Of a stretch of DNA of 64,000 nucleotides, positions 36,149-48,363 are shown in pieces. A model generated the notes under the pieces. That model was not told where the DNA came from and ran no database searches. It was given only the letters and a program-made list of their open reading frames with translations. Source of the DNA: Plantago ovata (taxonomy: Eukaryota > Streptophyta > Magnoliopsida > Lamiales > Plantaginaceae); assembly GCA_028274465.1 (NCBI GenBank), contig CM051456.1, positions 120,606,880 to 120,670,879 on the forward strand, written 5' to 3'. The position numbers and the translations under genes were made by a program. Each line of letters begins with the position of its first letter. Position 1 is the first letter of the stretch.

Positions 36149-37817
36149 TAAATAAATAAAAGATAATATATATTGTGACAACTTGTTTAATTTGTTGTCA
36201 CAAAAATGTGTCAGAGTTTGCTTTTCTAGTAAATACCTAGATTGACAATTGCTTAGTATTTCTCCCACTTCAAGTGTGGCTAGTTCGCGTGTTAAGTGGA
36301 AAGCATATAGAATAAGACAATTATCTAGAGTTTTAATAAGATTCCTTAGAGATAAGTTGAGTAAATTATGTTTTGTTATTACAATTTTTTAGAACTCTAA
36401 TGTCCCAGGACTGTAGTTGGATCACTAGTATATAAGTATGTCAATTGTTTTCTCTTTCTCTACGATTTACCTGATGAATAAAGTTGCTTTCCAAAGACCT
36501 TGATTCTTTCTTCTGTGTTGCTAATGGCGTCGATCGTGTCTTTCTCTGACGATCCGTTTTCTTCTATTGTCGTTTCGTTCATCCACGAACGCTCTCAAGA
36601 GCCTTGCTTTCAGGTTCAATTTCAATCTAGAGGCGTTGAGTGAGGCTTGCATATACTTTTTTCGCGCCAATTTTCATTGGAGGACGTCCAGTTCGCACGT
36701 TCCGAGCTGAACTAGCTATCCATGAGCAATCTTGAGTCTTTTTCAAGATTCCAACACAATTACATATGATTCCAATATTTCTCTTGTAGAATTTATTGTT
36801 TTGACTTGTAAGGGCCATTATTATTAGCCTCCATTATATTTTTTTATTTAACCTTGCTTTCAATTTATAAATATGGCATATATATTTCACACAATAATAC
36901 TTCCTTTATTCAGTCTCTACAACGCCTCGCTTCTACTGAAATGGAAAACTTGAGATGCTTCCTTTGCTGTAATTAATTAACGGTGCAAGTGTATCTACCC
37001 AAACTTGAATTCCCAAACTGAAATGGTTCCGAGTTCGAACTCGACCAAAGAAAAAGTAGTCCAAGAGTTCTTAGAAAGGAGAAGGATGTGTCTTTCCTAA
37101 GATTATGACAGACCACCAACATGCATATTACCCGCTTAACAAATTCGTGGATGTCTTGACCCAAATATATATTTTTGAAAAATAAGATAAAATTTGCAGT
37201 AAATATTGACTATTAACCAAATGGTTGTATACTTATATTATATACAACACATGAATTGTAACCATGTAAACTCGATGGTAATAGAGCATTGTCATGCAGC
37301 TACTAGATGAATCCAGAGATGCCCCTTTAGTATGTGTATGGAGCCATGACTATTTAGACAAATCTTGCAAATTAAAGAAAATAATTTTGTAGCTTTTTGT
37401 TTTTCAGGTGCTTGATCTAGTGGCATTGTTACCGTAATTACAACCCAATACAAGACGACATTGGAGGTCATGTTATGCGTCGTAGCCTATGAAGTAGTAC
37501 TATAATGGATTAATATAACATTTGGAATGTTCATATGATCATATCATTCATATATATGAATCTCACTGTTTCTCATATTGTAATAGCTGTTGGCTGCTTA
37601 TACTCAACAACCTCTTACTAGTTTGAATCAATCCAGTAATCACGTCTCCTCAATCAGCTGCTTATGTTACTTATTATCCTAATTAGCTGCAACTCAAATC
37701 TAGCTTGCTCGACAAATGATTTGCTGCTTGGGGATTTTCCTATTATTTTATTTTATTATTTAAATAATTATTTAAAATATAATTAACCTATTATAATATT
37801 CTAGCAAAGAATGCAGA
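36149..37817. other. Intergenic, nothing recognised
   Basis: AT-rich sequence. Short frames such as the one at 36627-36818 (minus) have no family signature. Confidence 0.35.
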
Positions 37818-37999
37818 GATCTATCCGACAACAAATTCACTGGGACTATACCTGAATCATTGGCAAATCGACCACATCTAGTGGATTTGTAAGTTGTGAC
37901 ATTAATTATGTTTTATAAGTATTAAACATTTTTTAATGTCATTGTAGGAACATACAAAATAATTTCTTTTCTGGACCCATATTGCATACCTCCTAACTT
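37818..37999 (+). pseudogene. Leucine-rich-repeat receptor fragment
   Basis: An exon piece reading DLSDNKFTGTIPESLANRPH then LVDL ends at a GTAAGT donor (37889). After TTGTAG the frame continues NIQNNFFSGPILHTS and stops. The LxxNxFxGxIP pattern and the intron placed between repeats are typical of plant LRR receptor kinases. Only about 40 residues remain, with no kinase domain. Confidence 0.65.
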
Positions 38000-38682
38000 A
38001 TTGAAAATCAAGAATTTTCTTTGTGACACCAAGTCGCCAACAAAACTCACATGGAGAAAGATATTAGGTTATACAAGAATCGGTAATTGTATGTTTAGTA
38101 TACAAGATAAGAGAAATTTAGATTCGAATAAAAATAGGATATATATTCAATGTTGAAATAGAGCTACAATAATTACCATCCATCTTTATTGGTTTAATGA
38201 TACAATCAAATTTCAAATGTAACTTTACTGCAAATTTCTAGTTTAAATTCATACTGTCTTCTTATCTAAATGTTGTGCAAATTTATAATTTAAATGAAAT
38301 GGTAAAAATCAAAATTTTATTAAGTATGAGAAAAATCAATACCCCTTCTATCAAATTGTGTCGGGCGCACTCCCCTAATATATGCCAATGAAGTTTAGAT
38401 TAAATCACGATTTTTTATAAGCCTTGCTCATGATACATAGGGTAATATATAAAAATCTTATAATCACTATGAAAGCAAAACATCATCCTAGACGTTATTC
38501 CCCACTCCAATAGTGTAGTTCAGTTCGAAACAATGTCCAATAGCTTATATCTCGACCATGTCTTGCCAATAAATCCGTTACCTTGGAGTTGGAGGACCTA
38601 ATTTGTGTCCTCAATATGTGAGGACCTCGACGTCTCTACGAGGCTCTCAACACATATATATCCATGGTTAACTCGTAACTAG
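38000..38682. other. Intergenic, nothing recognised
   Basis: AT-rich; no frame of interest. Confidence 0.35.
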
Positions 38683-39476
38683 AGTGTTTGCAGATGCTTA
38701 AAAAAACACTTTTGTACTTTCAGAGTAGTAAAAGTAGTTTTTGAGTGTTTTATTTTACAACTTCTGCTGCAATTTCTCATAAAAAAAGTTGATAACCGCC
38801 AGAAGCTGAGAAGCATGTAAATGTAAATTGATGCTTCTACCTGCTTTTAGCAAATTCGTAATTCTTTTTAAACTAAAAATAAGTGGTTGTTGGCTCTATT
38901 TTAACCAATCCATTTTAGAGCTCTAAAAACGTGAGGCTGTTTGGCTCTATTTTAAGGGCTGAAGTTTTACTGTAGCGTCTTAAGCATTTTAAGCATTTTT
39001 CAATTTTATTTTCATTCCCCACACTCTCTCTCTCTAGCCTATAAATTTAATAAAATCTACACCCTTCATTTTTTACACTCATCCTCCATATCCATATCAT
39101 CTATACCCTCCATTCTCGTCAATTTTCGTTCCTAGTACCAAACAAAAAACATTCTCTTTTACTCATCATTATTATCCTACTCTATACACCTATTTTCCCT
39201 TAAAATTCATCCAAACACAATGTTTTTCCTCTCCTCTAAAATGGATCCCTATTCATGTTTTAGAGCTTGAGCTCTAAAATGGGTGCTAAAAATAGAGCCA
39301 AATAGCCTCTAAGTGCTTTAATTGAATTTACCAAACACTACGACTTCTACTTCCGTGATTTTAGACTGCTTTTGGACTAAAATAGCAAACACCCATCGAT
39401 TTTGATTAAAATCAACTTTTTTTAATTTTTAACAAAAATAGCACAGAAGTGCATCCTAAAAGCATATGCAAACACT
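38683..39476. mobile_element. MITE with a second MITE nested inside
   Basis: Outer ends AGTGTTTGCAGATGCTT and the inverse AGTGTTTGCATATGCTT mark a non-autonomous DNA element. Inside it, 38933-39309 has its own inverted ends, GAGGCTGTTTGGCTCTATTT and the inverse of GAGGCTATTTGGCTCTATTT. I could not define the target duplications, so the superfamilies are open; the outer ends look hAT-like. Confidence 0.6.
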
Positions 39477-41769
39477 ACAATTTTTTCTCTCTGCACGAAA
39501 ACAATTGATCTTGGATTTTTATTTTTAAGTAACAAAACAAAAAGAATGAGGTGGACAATAATCTCATTTCCGAGCGGCCTTTTATTTCAATTTAAGCCCA
39601 TCAGTACTAATGGATCTAACAAGGCCCATGCATGAAGCACCAACCTATTTACCATTTTTATTTCTGTCCAGGAGAAACAAGTGTTGTTCCACCGAGTGTC
39701 GAGTCAAACCCGAGTCTCCTCCATCTGAGAGTATCATTGTCGGATGATAAAAATGTTGTCCAACACTGAAGAGTCAAACAAATATCTCATGTCACGGGAT
39801 CAATATAATTAATGCAACAACTACACAAATATACATTGAAAATTATATTCGTGTTGAAACTCGTTAATCTCAATTCAGTTCAATGTCTAGTATAATATTT
39901 TTTGAGCTTATGAATGCTTGATTATAACTTCACACTTTTTGTTTTTTCTTCTTTTGCATCGGGCTTAAGGCAGGGGCTTAGAATTAAGAATTGTGAATGT
40001 CAATAAAGGGCTTTATTCGATTCTTTGATCTTTTTACCGTAGATAATAAAGAGCTTTAATTTTAACGAACGTGTGAACATCTTGATATCGGGTGGGTTTA
40101 TGTCTTTATGACTTTCTGTTCTAGGCATTGCAACTTGGGAAACATGTGTGATCTTTTTTCCCAGATTAGATGTTTAGATAAGGGTATCTGCCGAAATTGG
40201 GGACTAGTCGATGTTGTATTAATTTCAATTCAATTTTGAGTTGATTCTATATGACCTTAAATTGTGTTGTTACACAGACTACCAGAGTTGACTTCATTGA
40301 ACCTATATAGTACTAGTACTACTTTAGAAGCTCCGTCCAACAAATTATTGGCCTATTTCATCAACAGTTCAACACTCTCCGTAATATTTGAGAGTATTGG
40401 TAATATCGCAACGTTTTTTTTTTTTTTTCCTTTCCTTTTATTTTCCTTTTAACTTCTGCGTGATCATATATATTAGACATGACTTGGAACTTGGAAGAAT
40501 AACTTAGCCGGGTTCATAGTAGATCATCATGAAGGAGGAAAAAGAAAAGGGTAAAGACTACCATATATTTTTTTATTTTTTTTTTAAAAGAAAAAATTTA
40601 TGCGGTAAAGCGAGGATCAATAATGGTTCCCCATTTATCCCGTGGTGACTCGAATAATAGTAGGAACGGAATCATTCAAATTTGGAGAAACTTTTGCGTA
40701 AACAAAATTACCAGCTACAAGAAAAGTATGTTGAAAATATAATAGACAAGTACTCTTAATTAAAGCTATATATATGATCATGAATAAAAATTCAAGTAAC
40801 GTAAATAAGATGTTGTACGTCTAGCTGCAACATGATGCTAGCTAGTCAACTTGGTAATGGACACGAGCTTCTCAAAGTCTTTGGCGTTGGTTAATTTCCA
40901 GTCGTTACGTACTTACTGTATATAATCTAAGACAAGGTATAATTAAGGCAATAACTAACAGATCGTGTTTGTGAGTACTAGCCTTTTTAATTAATTAATT
41001 TGTTGATCAAGTATTCAAGTGAGTACAAAGCCAATTATGCAGCGTCATACGTAGAGTCCTTGTAATGTAAATTGACTAATATGAAGTTTTTGTTACGATG
41101 ATTTATCGATAATTTTGATTGATATACTATATATCAATATATGACATCATGTTTTTAATTCTTAATGACCGTACGTGCGCGTGTCATCTTGATTTCTTAT
41201 TTAATGTTTCACTACTACATAGGCGGACTCAGGATTGGAGGTTCGGGGTGGGGGGCAGAATTATATATACATAATTTTTTGAAAGTTTAATTTGGGGTCA
41301 AAATCCGGAAAATCATGAATTTTACCTCTAATAAATTTGAAAAAACATAAATACGTATACCAAAGTAGTTTCAGACTAGGTCGTCAATCGCGCTGGAACC
41401 TAAACCGTTTAAAACAATGTTGCAATATCGAAGGACTTTAGAAAAGTGAAACGTAAAATAATCTCACTTCTAATCATGCAACAAAGCTCTTAAACAGAAT
41501 CGTAAACCATCATTTGACATGCTAGCGTTCATTAAGATCCAAATTAGTCTATTCTACATATCTACCATCAACACAAACGAATTAGCTACACAAATGAATT
41601 AGCTACTTATGGCAATAGGCAATAAGTGAATAAAAACATCAATCATATAGGAGAGATAAAACATACTGAAAACATTCAAATAACAAGAACTTAATTATTA
41701 GGATAATGATACAATGTTACAACCGAATGATCCCAACGGTAGAAAGCACCTCACTCTCGTTTCTATATG
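39477..41769. other. Gene-poor stretch with a possible single hAT end at about 41219
   Basis: No coding frame is supported. AGGCGGACTCAGGATTGGAG near 41221 resembles the GGCGGA-type terminus of hAT elements, but no matching second end was found. Confidence 0.3.
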
Positions 41770-42082
41770 GCTTAGTTGAATGAAATCAAACCTCATATCG
41801 TCTCTAATGGAACAAGCTAGTCTTCAATACATAAGTAAGACTAGAGATAAAACATGGGTGTTGATCGATCTTGCTGTTCGCTTGGGGTACAGAACATTAT
41901 CCTTGAAGGGTGACGCGTTGCAACTTGCAAGTTATAAATGCAAGATATTGCAAATTATACTGCTGCTTCTTTATCTACACATGGAAATATTCTGGAAGCC
42001 ACTTTTCAGCACCTGTGGTCCGTTTCTTCCTACCAGATCACTCACGTTCACCGCGGCGCCAATAAACTTGCTCATGTATGCC

Positions 42083-42492
42083 CAAGGGCGGATCCAAAAA
42101 TTTATTTTTGGGTAGGCTAATTTGAAGGGAAGGAAGAAGTAGACATAATGGAGGAATAGAGAAATATGGATTAAAAAAACATAAATGCAATGAGAAGAAA
42201 AACAAAATGTACTAGATAAAACTAAAATTATTGGCAAAGAAAATGTGAAAAAATATATAGAGAAAATGCAGAAGTAGTGGGTGAAAGTTAAAGAGAAAGT
42301 CATGAGAATAAGAAAAATAAAGAATCCAAACATGACAATGGTAAGAATTATCACTCTAATAAAACACCCGAGTTCTGACCACTCAGACAAAACAACTTGT
42401 TGTTATATGTAATGCATCTATAGTAAATAATAACAACTCAAATTTCAGGGTAGGCTACAGCCCACCCCAGTCCCTTCTTAGGCCCGCCCTTG
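42083..42492. mobile_element. hAT-type MITE inside the LINE remnant
   Basis: The ends are CAAGGGCGGATCC and the inverse CAAGGGCGGGCC, with an 8 bp duplication TGTATGCC on each side (42075-42082, 42493-42500). The 410 bp have no transposase. It splits the RNase H motif of the LINE. Confidence 0.8.
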
Positions 42493-42656
42493 TGTATGCC
42501 CTGTGTCATAACTTTGCTGCGGCATCTGTTGGGTATGCAGGAGTACCATTTGAATTCACTGAACCGGACTAGTGCTTCCTTTTTTTTTTTTATATATTTT
42601 GTTTGCTACTGTTTTGAAGTTTTTCTAGGCTGATCTGTTTCTTGTCAGTACTTTAT

Positions 42657-45600
42657 TGAAAGAATTATTTTCGTGAATATTCTCATTCCATTACGTATCA
42701 ATATATAGACAATACAAAGAGTTGAATTATAATACATACGGACAACTGTCCTAACACCGAAGAGTATCTAATTATATACAACTAATTATCTAATATATCA
42801 CACCCCCGCAGTCGAAACGGGAGGATTATAGAATTGAGACTGGTACGAAAATCATCAAACAGCACATGCGGCAAGCCTTTGGTGAAGATATCCGCTACAT
42901 GATAGCGAGAAGGCACATGTAGTACGCGAACATGCCCACGAGCAACAAGATCACGAACAAAATGAATATCAATCTCAATATGTTTGGTGCGTTGGTGTTG
43001 CACCGGATTCCCAGAGAGATAAATTGCACCAACGTTATCACAATAGACCAGCGTAGCCTTGGCAATGGGACAATGAAGTTCCAACAGTAAGTTGCGAAGC
43101 CAACACAACTCAGAAACAACATTGGCAATCCCACGATATTCAGCCTCAGCACTCGAGCGAGAGATGGTAGGCTGCCTCTTGGCGGACCAGGAGAGAAGAT
43201 TATTCCCAAGAAACACACAATAGCCGGATGGTCGAATGTCGAGTATCCGAACAACCCGCCCAATCAGCATCTGTATAGGACACAAGCGTAGACATCGAGG
43301 AAGGATATAAATGAAGTCCATACTCAAGCGTACCTTGAACATACCGGAGGACGCGCTTGAGAGCATTCATGTGTTCATCTTTTGGACCATGCATATGGAG
43401 GCAAATCTGTTGAACCGCATAAGATATATCCGGACGAGTAAACGTGAGATACTGCAAGGCACCAGCAAGACTACGATACTGGGTGAGGTGCGCATAGGGA
43501 GAGCCAGACAAAGTACTGAGCTTGGGCTGCGTGTCGACGGGAGTCCTGTCCGGGTTACAAGACGACATGCTAGCCCGTTCAAGAATCTGTCCTGCATACT
43601 TGCGTTGCGAGAAGAAAAGACCATGCTGGTGACGAGTAACAGCGATGCCAAGAAAATAGTGCAAAGGACCCAAGTCCTTTATAGCAAACTTAGACGCAAG
43701 ACGAGTCATAATCGAACACCGAAGAGAAACATAACAAGCAGTCAGGATTATATCATCAACATATAGAAGTATATAAGCCATTTGATCACCATGCCGGAAG
43801 ATGAACAAGGAGGTGTCAGATTTGCTATTAATAAAATTCAGAGAAATCAAGAAATCAGCAAACCGCTTATACCAGGCGTTGGTGCCTGTTTCAAACCATA
43901 CGGAGATTTCCGAAGAAGACACATATGATCCGGACGAGCAGGGTCCCAAAAACCCATAGGTTGATGCATATAAACCGTCTCATTAAGCTCACCATGTAAG
44001 AACGCATTCTTAACATCCAACTGACGAAGTTGCCAGCCCTTAGAGAGAGAAAGGTTGAGAACCGTCCGAATCGTAGCCGCTTCAACCACTGGACTAAAAA
44101 GTCTCACCACAATCAATGCCAACCTGTTGAGTCTTCCCATCACCTACAAGACGAGCCTTATGCAGCTCAAAAGTACCATCAAAACATTCTTTATGATTGA
44201 AAATCCACAGAGCGAATAACATTAACATTCGGTGGACGGGGCACCAACTCCCACGTCTTATTAGTAATAAGAGCATCAAATTCATCTTGCATAGCCAGTT
44301 TCCAATTCGGGTCACGAAGAGCATCCAAAGGTTTACGAGGGATAGGGGATTTTGAAACTGAAGTATGCAAATCTAGAATCTTTTTGGGAGAAAAATAACC
44401 ACATTGACTACGTGTGACCATCTTACTGGGACTAGGAAGGGCACGAGGAGGTGGTGAGGCCCTAAGGGCGAATTGCACGGGAACAGGAGTGACCGCAGAC
44501 CTTGGCGGACTGGGGGAGGCAGGCACCAGAGAGTGGGAGTGTGTTGAAGGACTGCCAGGTGAGTCCAAGAGGGGGGAGCCTACCGGATCAGTGTTTAGGT
44601 CATTGAGAGGGGCTGGAGAAGTGTCTGGAGCCGGAGACTGCAACAAAGTTCGAAGCCAGGGAGTTGGAGTAGGATCCAAAAAATCATATAAACTGGAGGA
44701 TGGGGAGTGAAGAGAAGAGAAAGGAAATTGAGTCTCATCAAACTGAACGTGACGAGAGATAACAATTTTGTTAGTCGAGAGATCATAACATTTATACCCA
44801 CAGTGATGGGGAGGATATCCCAAGAAGACACGAGGCATTGAACGAGGTTGCAATTTATGAATGGTAGTGGAGGGGATAAGAGGATAACAAAGACAACCAA
44901 ACACACAAAGATGAGAGTATGATGGCGTACGATGATATAGGAGTGGAGCTGGAGAGGCATGATTTAACACTTTACTAGGTAAAATATGAAGGAGATATGT
45001 GGCCATTTGGAGAGCATATATGATGCCAAAAAGATGTAGGGACTGACGCATGAGTCAACAAAGTGCGAATGACATTATTAAGAGAACGGATTTTACGTTC
45101 AGCCTTGCCATTCTGAGAAGAGGTGTGAGGGCAACAGAAGCGAAAACTTATGCCATTTGATGCACATAAAGCACGAAAACGACCATTATCATACTCCCCC
45201 CTCCCCCATTATCACATTGGATAGCTTTTATGCGACGCTCAAATTGTGTAGAAATATGGTTTTGGAGAAGAACAAATTTATCATAAACATCAAATTTGTG
45301 TGCTAGTGGAAAAGTCCACACAAAATTAGAATAGTCATCCAAAAACAACACATAATAGCGATGACCCGAAGCACTTAAAACTGGAGATGTCCATAAATCA
45401 CTATGTAAAATATCAAAAGGCAACAAAGTAGTATTTAAAGAAGACGTAAAAGGCAATTTCACATGTTTGACAAGAATACAAGAACGACAAGAAGTAGACA
45501 GTGTAGGCTTAGTACAAGTAATACTACTAGCTAAGCGAAGATTATCTAAAATTGAAGTTCCTGGATGACCCAAACGTGCATGCCGTATTCCGCTCTGATA

Positions 45601-45748
45601 CCATGAAAGAATTATTTTCTTGATTATTCTTATTCCATTACGTATCAATATATAGACAATACAAAAAGTCCTAATTATAGTACATACGGATAGCTGTCCT
45701 AACACCAAAGAGTATCTAATTATATACAACTAGTTATCTAATCTATGA
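42657..45748 (-). mobile_element. Ty1/copia retrotransposon lacking gag and protease
   Basis: LTRs of about 145 bases (42657-42800 and 45604-45748) are flanked by TTTAT on both sides. Next to the 5' LTR is a perfect primer-binding site TGGTATCAGAGC (45603-45592, initiator Met tRNA). The pol parts follow on the minus strand: HARLGHPGTS (pre-integrase), integrase with HSDLW and LDDYSNF, RT with LLYVDDIIL, and RNase H with YTDADWAGC and YCDNVGAIY. A polypurine tract (GCGGGGGTG) precedes the 3' LTR. Immediately after the primer site the sequence jumps to the pre-integrase domain, so gag and protease are absent. Several frameshifts interrupt pol. The element is complete at both ends but non-autonomous. 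Confidence 0.9.
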
Positions 45749-45849
45749 TTTATTTGGTTTGCTTTGTTCAGCTGGTTGTAACCTGCTATTCAGCTTTAGC
45801 TACTTTTTCTTCTGGTGATTATAATCACTTTCTTCTTAAAAAAAAAAAT

Positions 45850-47009
45850 AGATTCAACATGGCGACTTCATAGTCATCGCATAAATGTTGCAAAATTTCA
45901 ACATAGTTTTATTGACTGAAAATTTGCACTTTTCTCTTTGACATTGTCGGCAGATATGATATAAATATAATTAAAGAAATGTAACAAGTGACAAGCTGCA
46001 AAGTAGATATTGAACGGCAATCATCGGAGATAGTAATACGTACACTATGTATATGTATTTATTTTGAAATAAAGTATATAGGTATCCCCGTGCATTTGAT
46101 CAATTGATCTATCCCAACATTCTATTGCGTTGCGTCGACTTTTAAGTAGCCTAGTAACAGAAAGAATGTTTCAGGCACTAAATTGAAAGGTCACAAATCA
46201 ACTTCTTTTTTTAGCCTTTTTCATAAGATTCGAAATTTCCATTAAAAAAGTTGGAAAGGGAAAACAGCAAAGTTAGGTTCCCGTCTAAATACGTGAACTC
46301 GAATAGTACACCAGCTAGCTTTCTTGCATCACTTAAAACTACTATAATGAGGTAGGTACCGTACTACTATAAAACTAATGCAAATTACATTAACACAGAG
46401 GTCCCGGTGTCATGTATGTTAAATTATGGTTGTCAAATGGATCGATTTTTTTTTAATTTTTTAACGGAAAAAATTACACTACAATTATACATATTTCCTT
46501 TTTCATTCCAGCCGCATTTCATTGTGGCGAACACAATTTGTAAAGTGTTTTTTTCCCTATAATTTATTAATAAAAAGCAATTAATTTGAGTTAGAAATGA
46601 TTATGTTTAAGAAATTTATTTTTAGAAGTTATATGCAAAACCATTTTTTTTTAACTGAATAACTCCAACAATTGTACATATTTTTCACCTAAGTGTATAT
46701 TAAAAAAAAAAAAATTGAATATTATAGTTATGTTGTTCAAAAAGTTGAAATTGAAAATTGAGCACATGAAATGATGTTACGAATTAGGAGGAAAGATGTA
46801 TAGAAAAAAGAAAAAACAAAATAGAAAGTTAGAAAGAACTAATTGCGAAGGAAAAAAAACTACTACTATAAGAGAGGAAAAAATATAAGTATAGAAATAG
46901 AAAGTTAGAAAGAATTATATGAGAAGGAAAAAATATAGAACGGAGGGAAATATAAGTATGAAAATAAAAAGGAATATGAAGAAAGCAAGGATAAAACCTG
47001 TAACCATAA
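45850..47009. other. Intergenic, nothing recognised
   Basis: Very AT-rich with A- and T-runs and a purine-rich stretch at 46780-46990. No gene is supported. Confidence 0.4.
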
Positions 47010-47293
47010 GACCATCTCCAACAACAGTTATCCCCTCTCTTTTATGACGCTGAACGTCCCATTTAATCATCACCAAACTACTTTAACGGTCATCCCCTCT
47101 CATTCCACCTTTTTTTCATTTTATTTTAATGGAAGAAATAAAGAAAAACAAATAAAGACAATGAAAGGAATAAAGAAAAGCAAAAGAAAAAATAAAATAA
47201 AAAAAATATGCTCATCCCCGCCACATCCGTTAAAAGCCATGCAGCAAAGGATGATCTATTTGCTTAATAGATCATCCTTTGTTGGAGAAGGCC
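47010..47293. mobile_element. PIF/Harbinger-type MITE
   Basis: The ends GACCATCTCCAACAA and the inverse GGCCTTCTCCAACAA are flanked by TAA on both sides (47007-47009, 47294-47296). No coding capacity. Confidence 0.75.
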
Positions 47294-47387
47294 TAAGTCC
47301 ATAACTAAATATTAAGAATATTGGCTTCCGAACTTGACCACTAGACCAAAGCAAATTTGTATTCTTTCTCAACAAACTAAATTTATT

Positions 47388-48354
47388 GGGTTTTTTACAT
47401 CTACTACCCCCACTAGACGACCCAATTACAGATACACCCCTCTTAGTCAAACTATTACATCTAGGTCCAAAATTTTGAAATACCTTTGATCAACTTATGG
47501 ATTACTGTTCAATATCATCACTCCAAACAAGGCCTTAACATTTTTCATTTTTTTATCCTTTTTTTTTCTTTCCTTCCTCCTCCTCCTCCTTCTTCTTCTT
47601 CTTCTTTCTTCTTCTTCTTCCTTCTTCTCCAATCTAAGCTCCGATCTAGATCAGAGCTTAAAAGCTCCGATCTGTTCAGAGCTTTCAAGCTCCGACCTGG
47701 TCAGAGTTTCAAAGCTCCGACCTAGATCAGAGCTTAAAAGCTCCGATCTGGTCCCAGCTTTCAAGCTCCGACCTTAGTCGGAGCTTTACAGCCCCGACCA
47801 GGTCAGGGCTGAACAGCTCCGACCAGGAGCTGAACAACCCCGACCTTGTCGGAGCTGTTCAACTCTGATCTGGTCGGAGCTGAGCAGTCCCGACCTGGTC
47901 GGAGTTGTTTAGCTCCGATCTGGTCGGAGCTGAACAGTTCCGACCAGTCGGAGCTGTTTTTATTTATTTTATTTTTTTTATATATTTTTTATTTTGGATT
48001 AATTTTAAAATATAAAATCTATTAGGCTTACTTTGCAATAAAATGTGGGAACATTTTGAAATTTTAAAAACTTACATACCTTAAATTGAATTATTAAGTA
48101 CTAAATTGGTGAAATGAAAAAGGTTTGAGTTAAATGTGCAATTAATAAAAATTATAGCTGTTTGGTTTCAGTAAAAACTCAATATTTAACCAAGGTTAAA
48201 AATGTACTTTCATTGTTTTAATTCGTGTAAAGTCAAAGTCGTGGGTTTACATGTAATTAAATCGACTAACAGGGGAGATATATGTAATTGTTTGACTACC
48301 GAGGACCAATCTGCAATAAAATCGACTAAGAGGGGTACTAGATGTAAGAAGCCC
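47388..48354 (-). mobile_element. Mutator-type element with a GGAGCT palindrome array, copy 1
   Basis: A perfect 9 bp duplication AAATTTATT lies on both sides (47379-47387, 48355-48363), as expected for Mutator-like elements. The ends are GGGTTTTTTACATCTACTAC and the inverse GGGCTTCTTACATCTAGTAC. The centre (about 47628-47960) is an array of short palindromes of the form AGCTCCGACC/GGTCGGAGCT, next to a pyrimidine-rich tract. Oriented by shared flanking sequence it is inverted relative to copies 2 and 3. There is no transposase. Confidence 0.85.
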
Positions 48355-48363
48355 AAATTTATT

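Larger units (their letters stand above)
41770..45850 (+). mobile_element. LINE 3' end, broken by two later insertions
   Basis: On the plus strand an RNase H-like tail of a non-LTR element is visible: LAVRLGYRTLSLKGDALQL, then DIANYTAASLSTHGNILEA and ITHVHRGANKLAHV. Reading continues past the insertion at 42083-42492 with CHNFAAASVGYAGVPFEFTE and a stop near 42570. The 3' untranslated part is interrupted by the copia element at 42657-45748 and resumes to a terminal A-run at about 45838-45849. The HRxANxxAH motif is standard for plant L1 RNase H. Frameshifts make it inactive. Confidence 0.65.

Noticed and set aside
37031..37045. GAGTTCGAACTC as a possible tRNA B-box
   Set aside because: No A-box or foldable cloverleaf around it.
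47628..47960. CRISPR-like array of short palindromic repeats
   Set aside because: The window is plant nuclear DNA, the repeats are back-to-back inverted words without unique spacers, and the whole lies within a transposon with 9 bp duplications.
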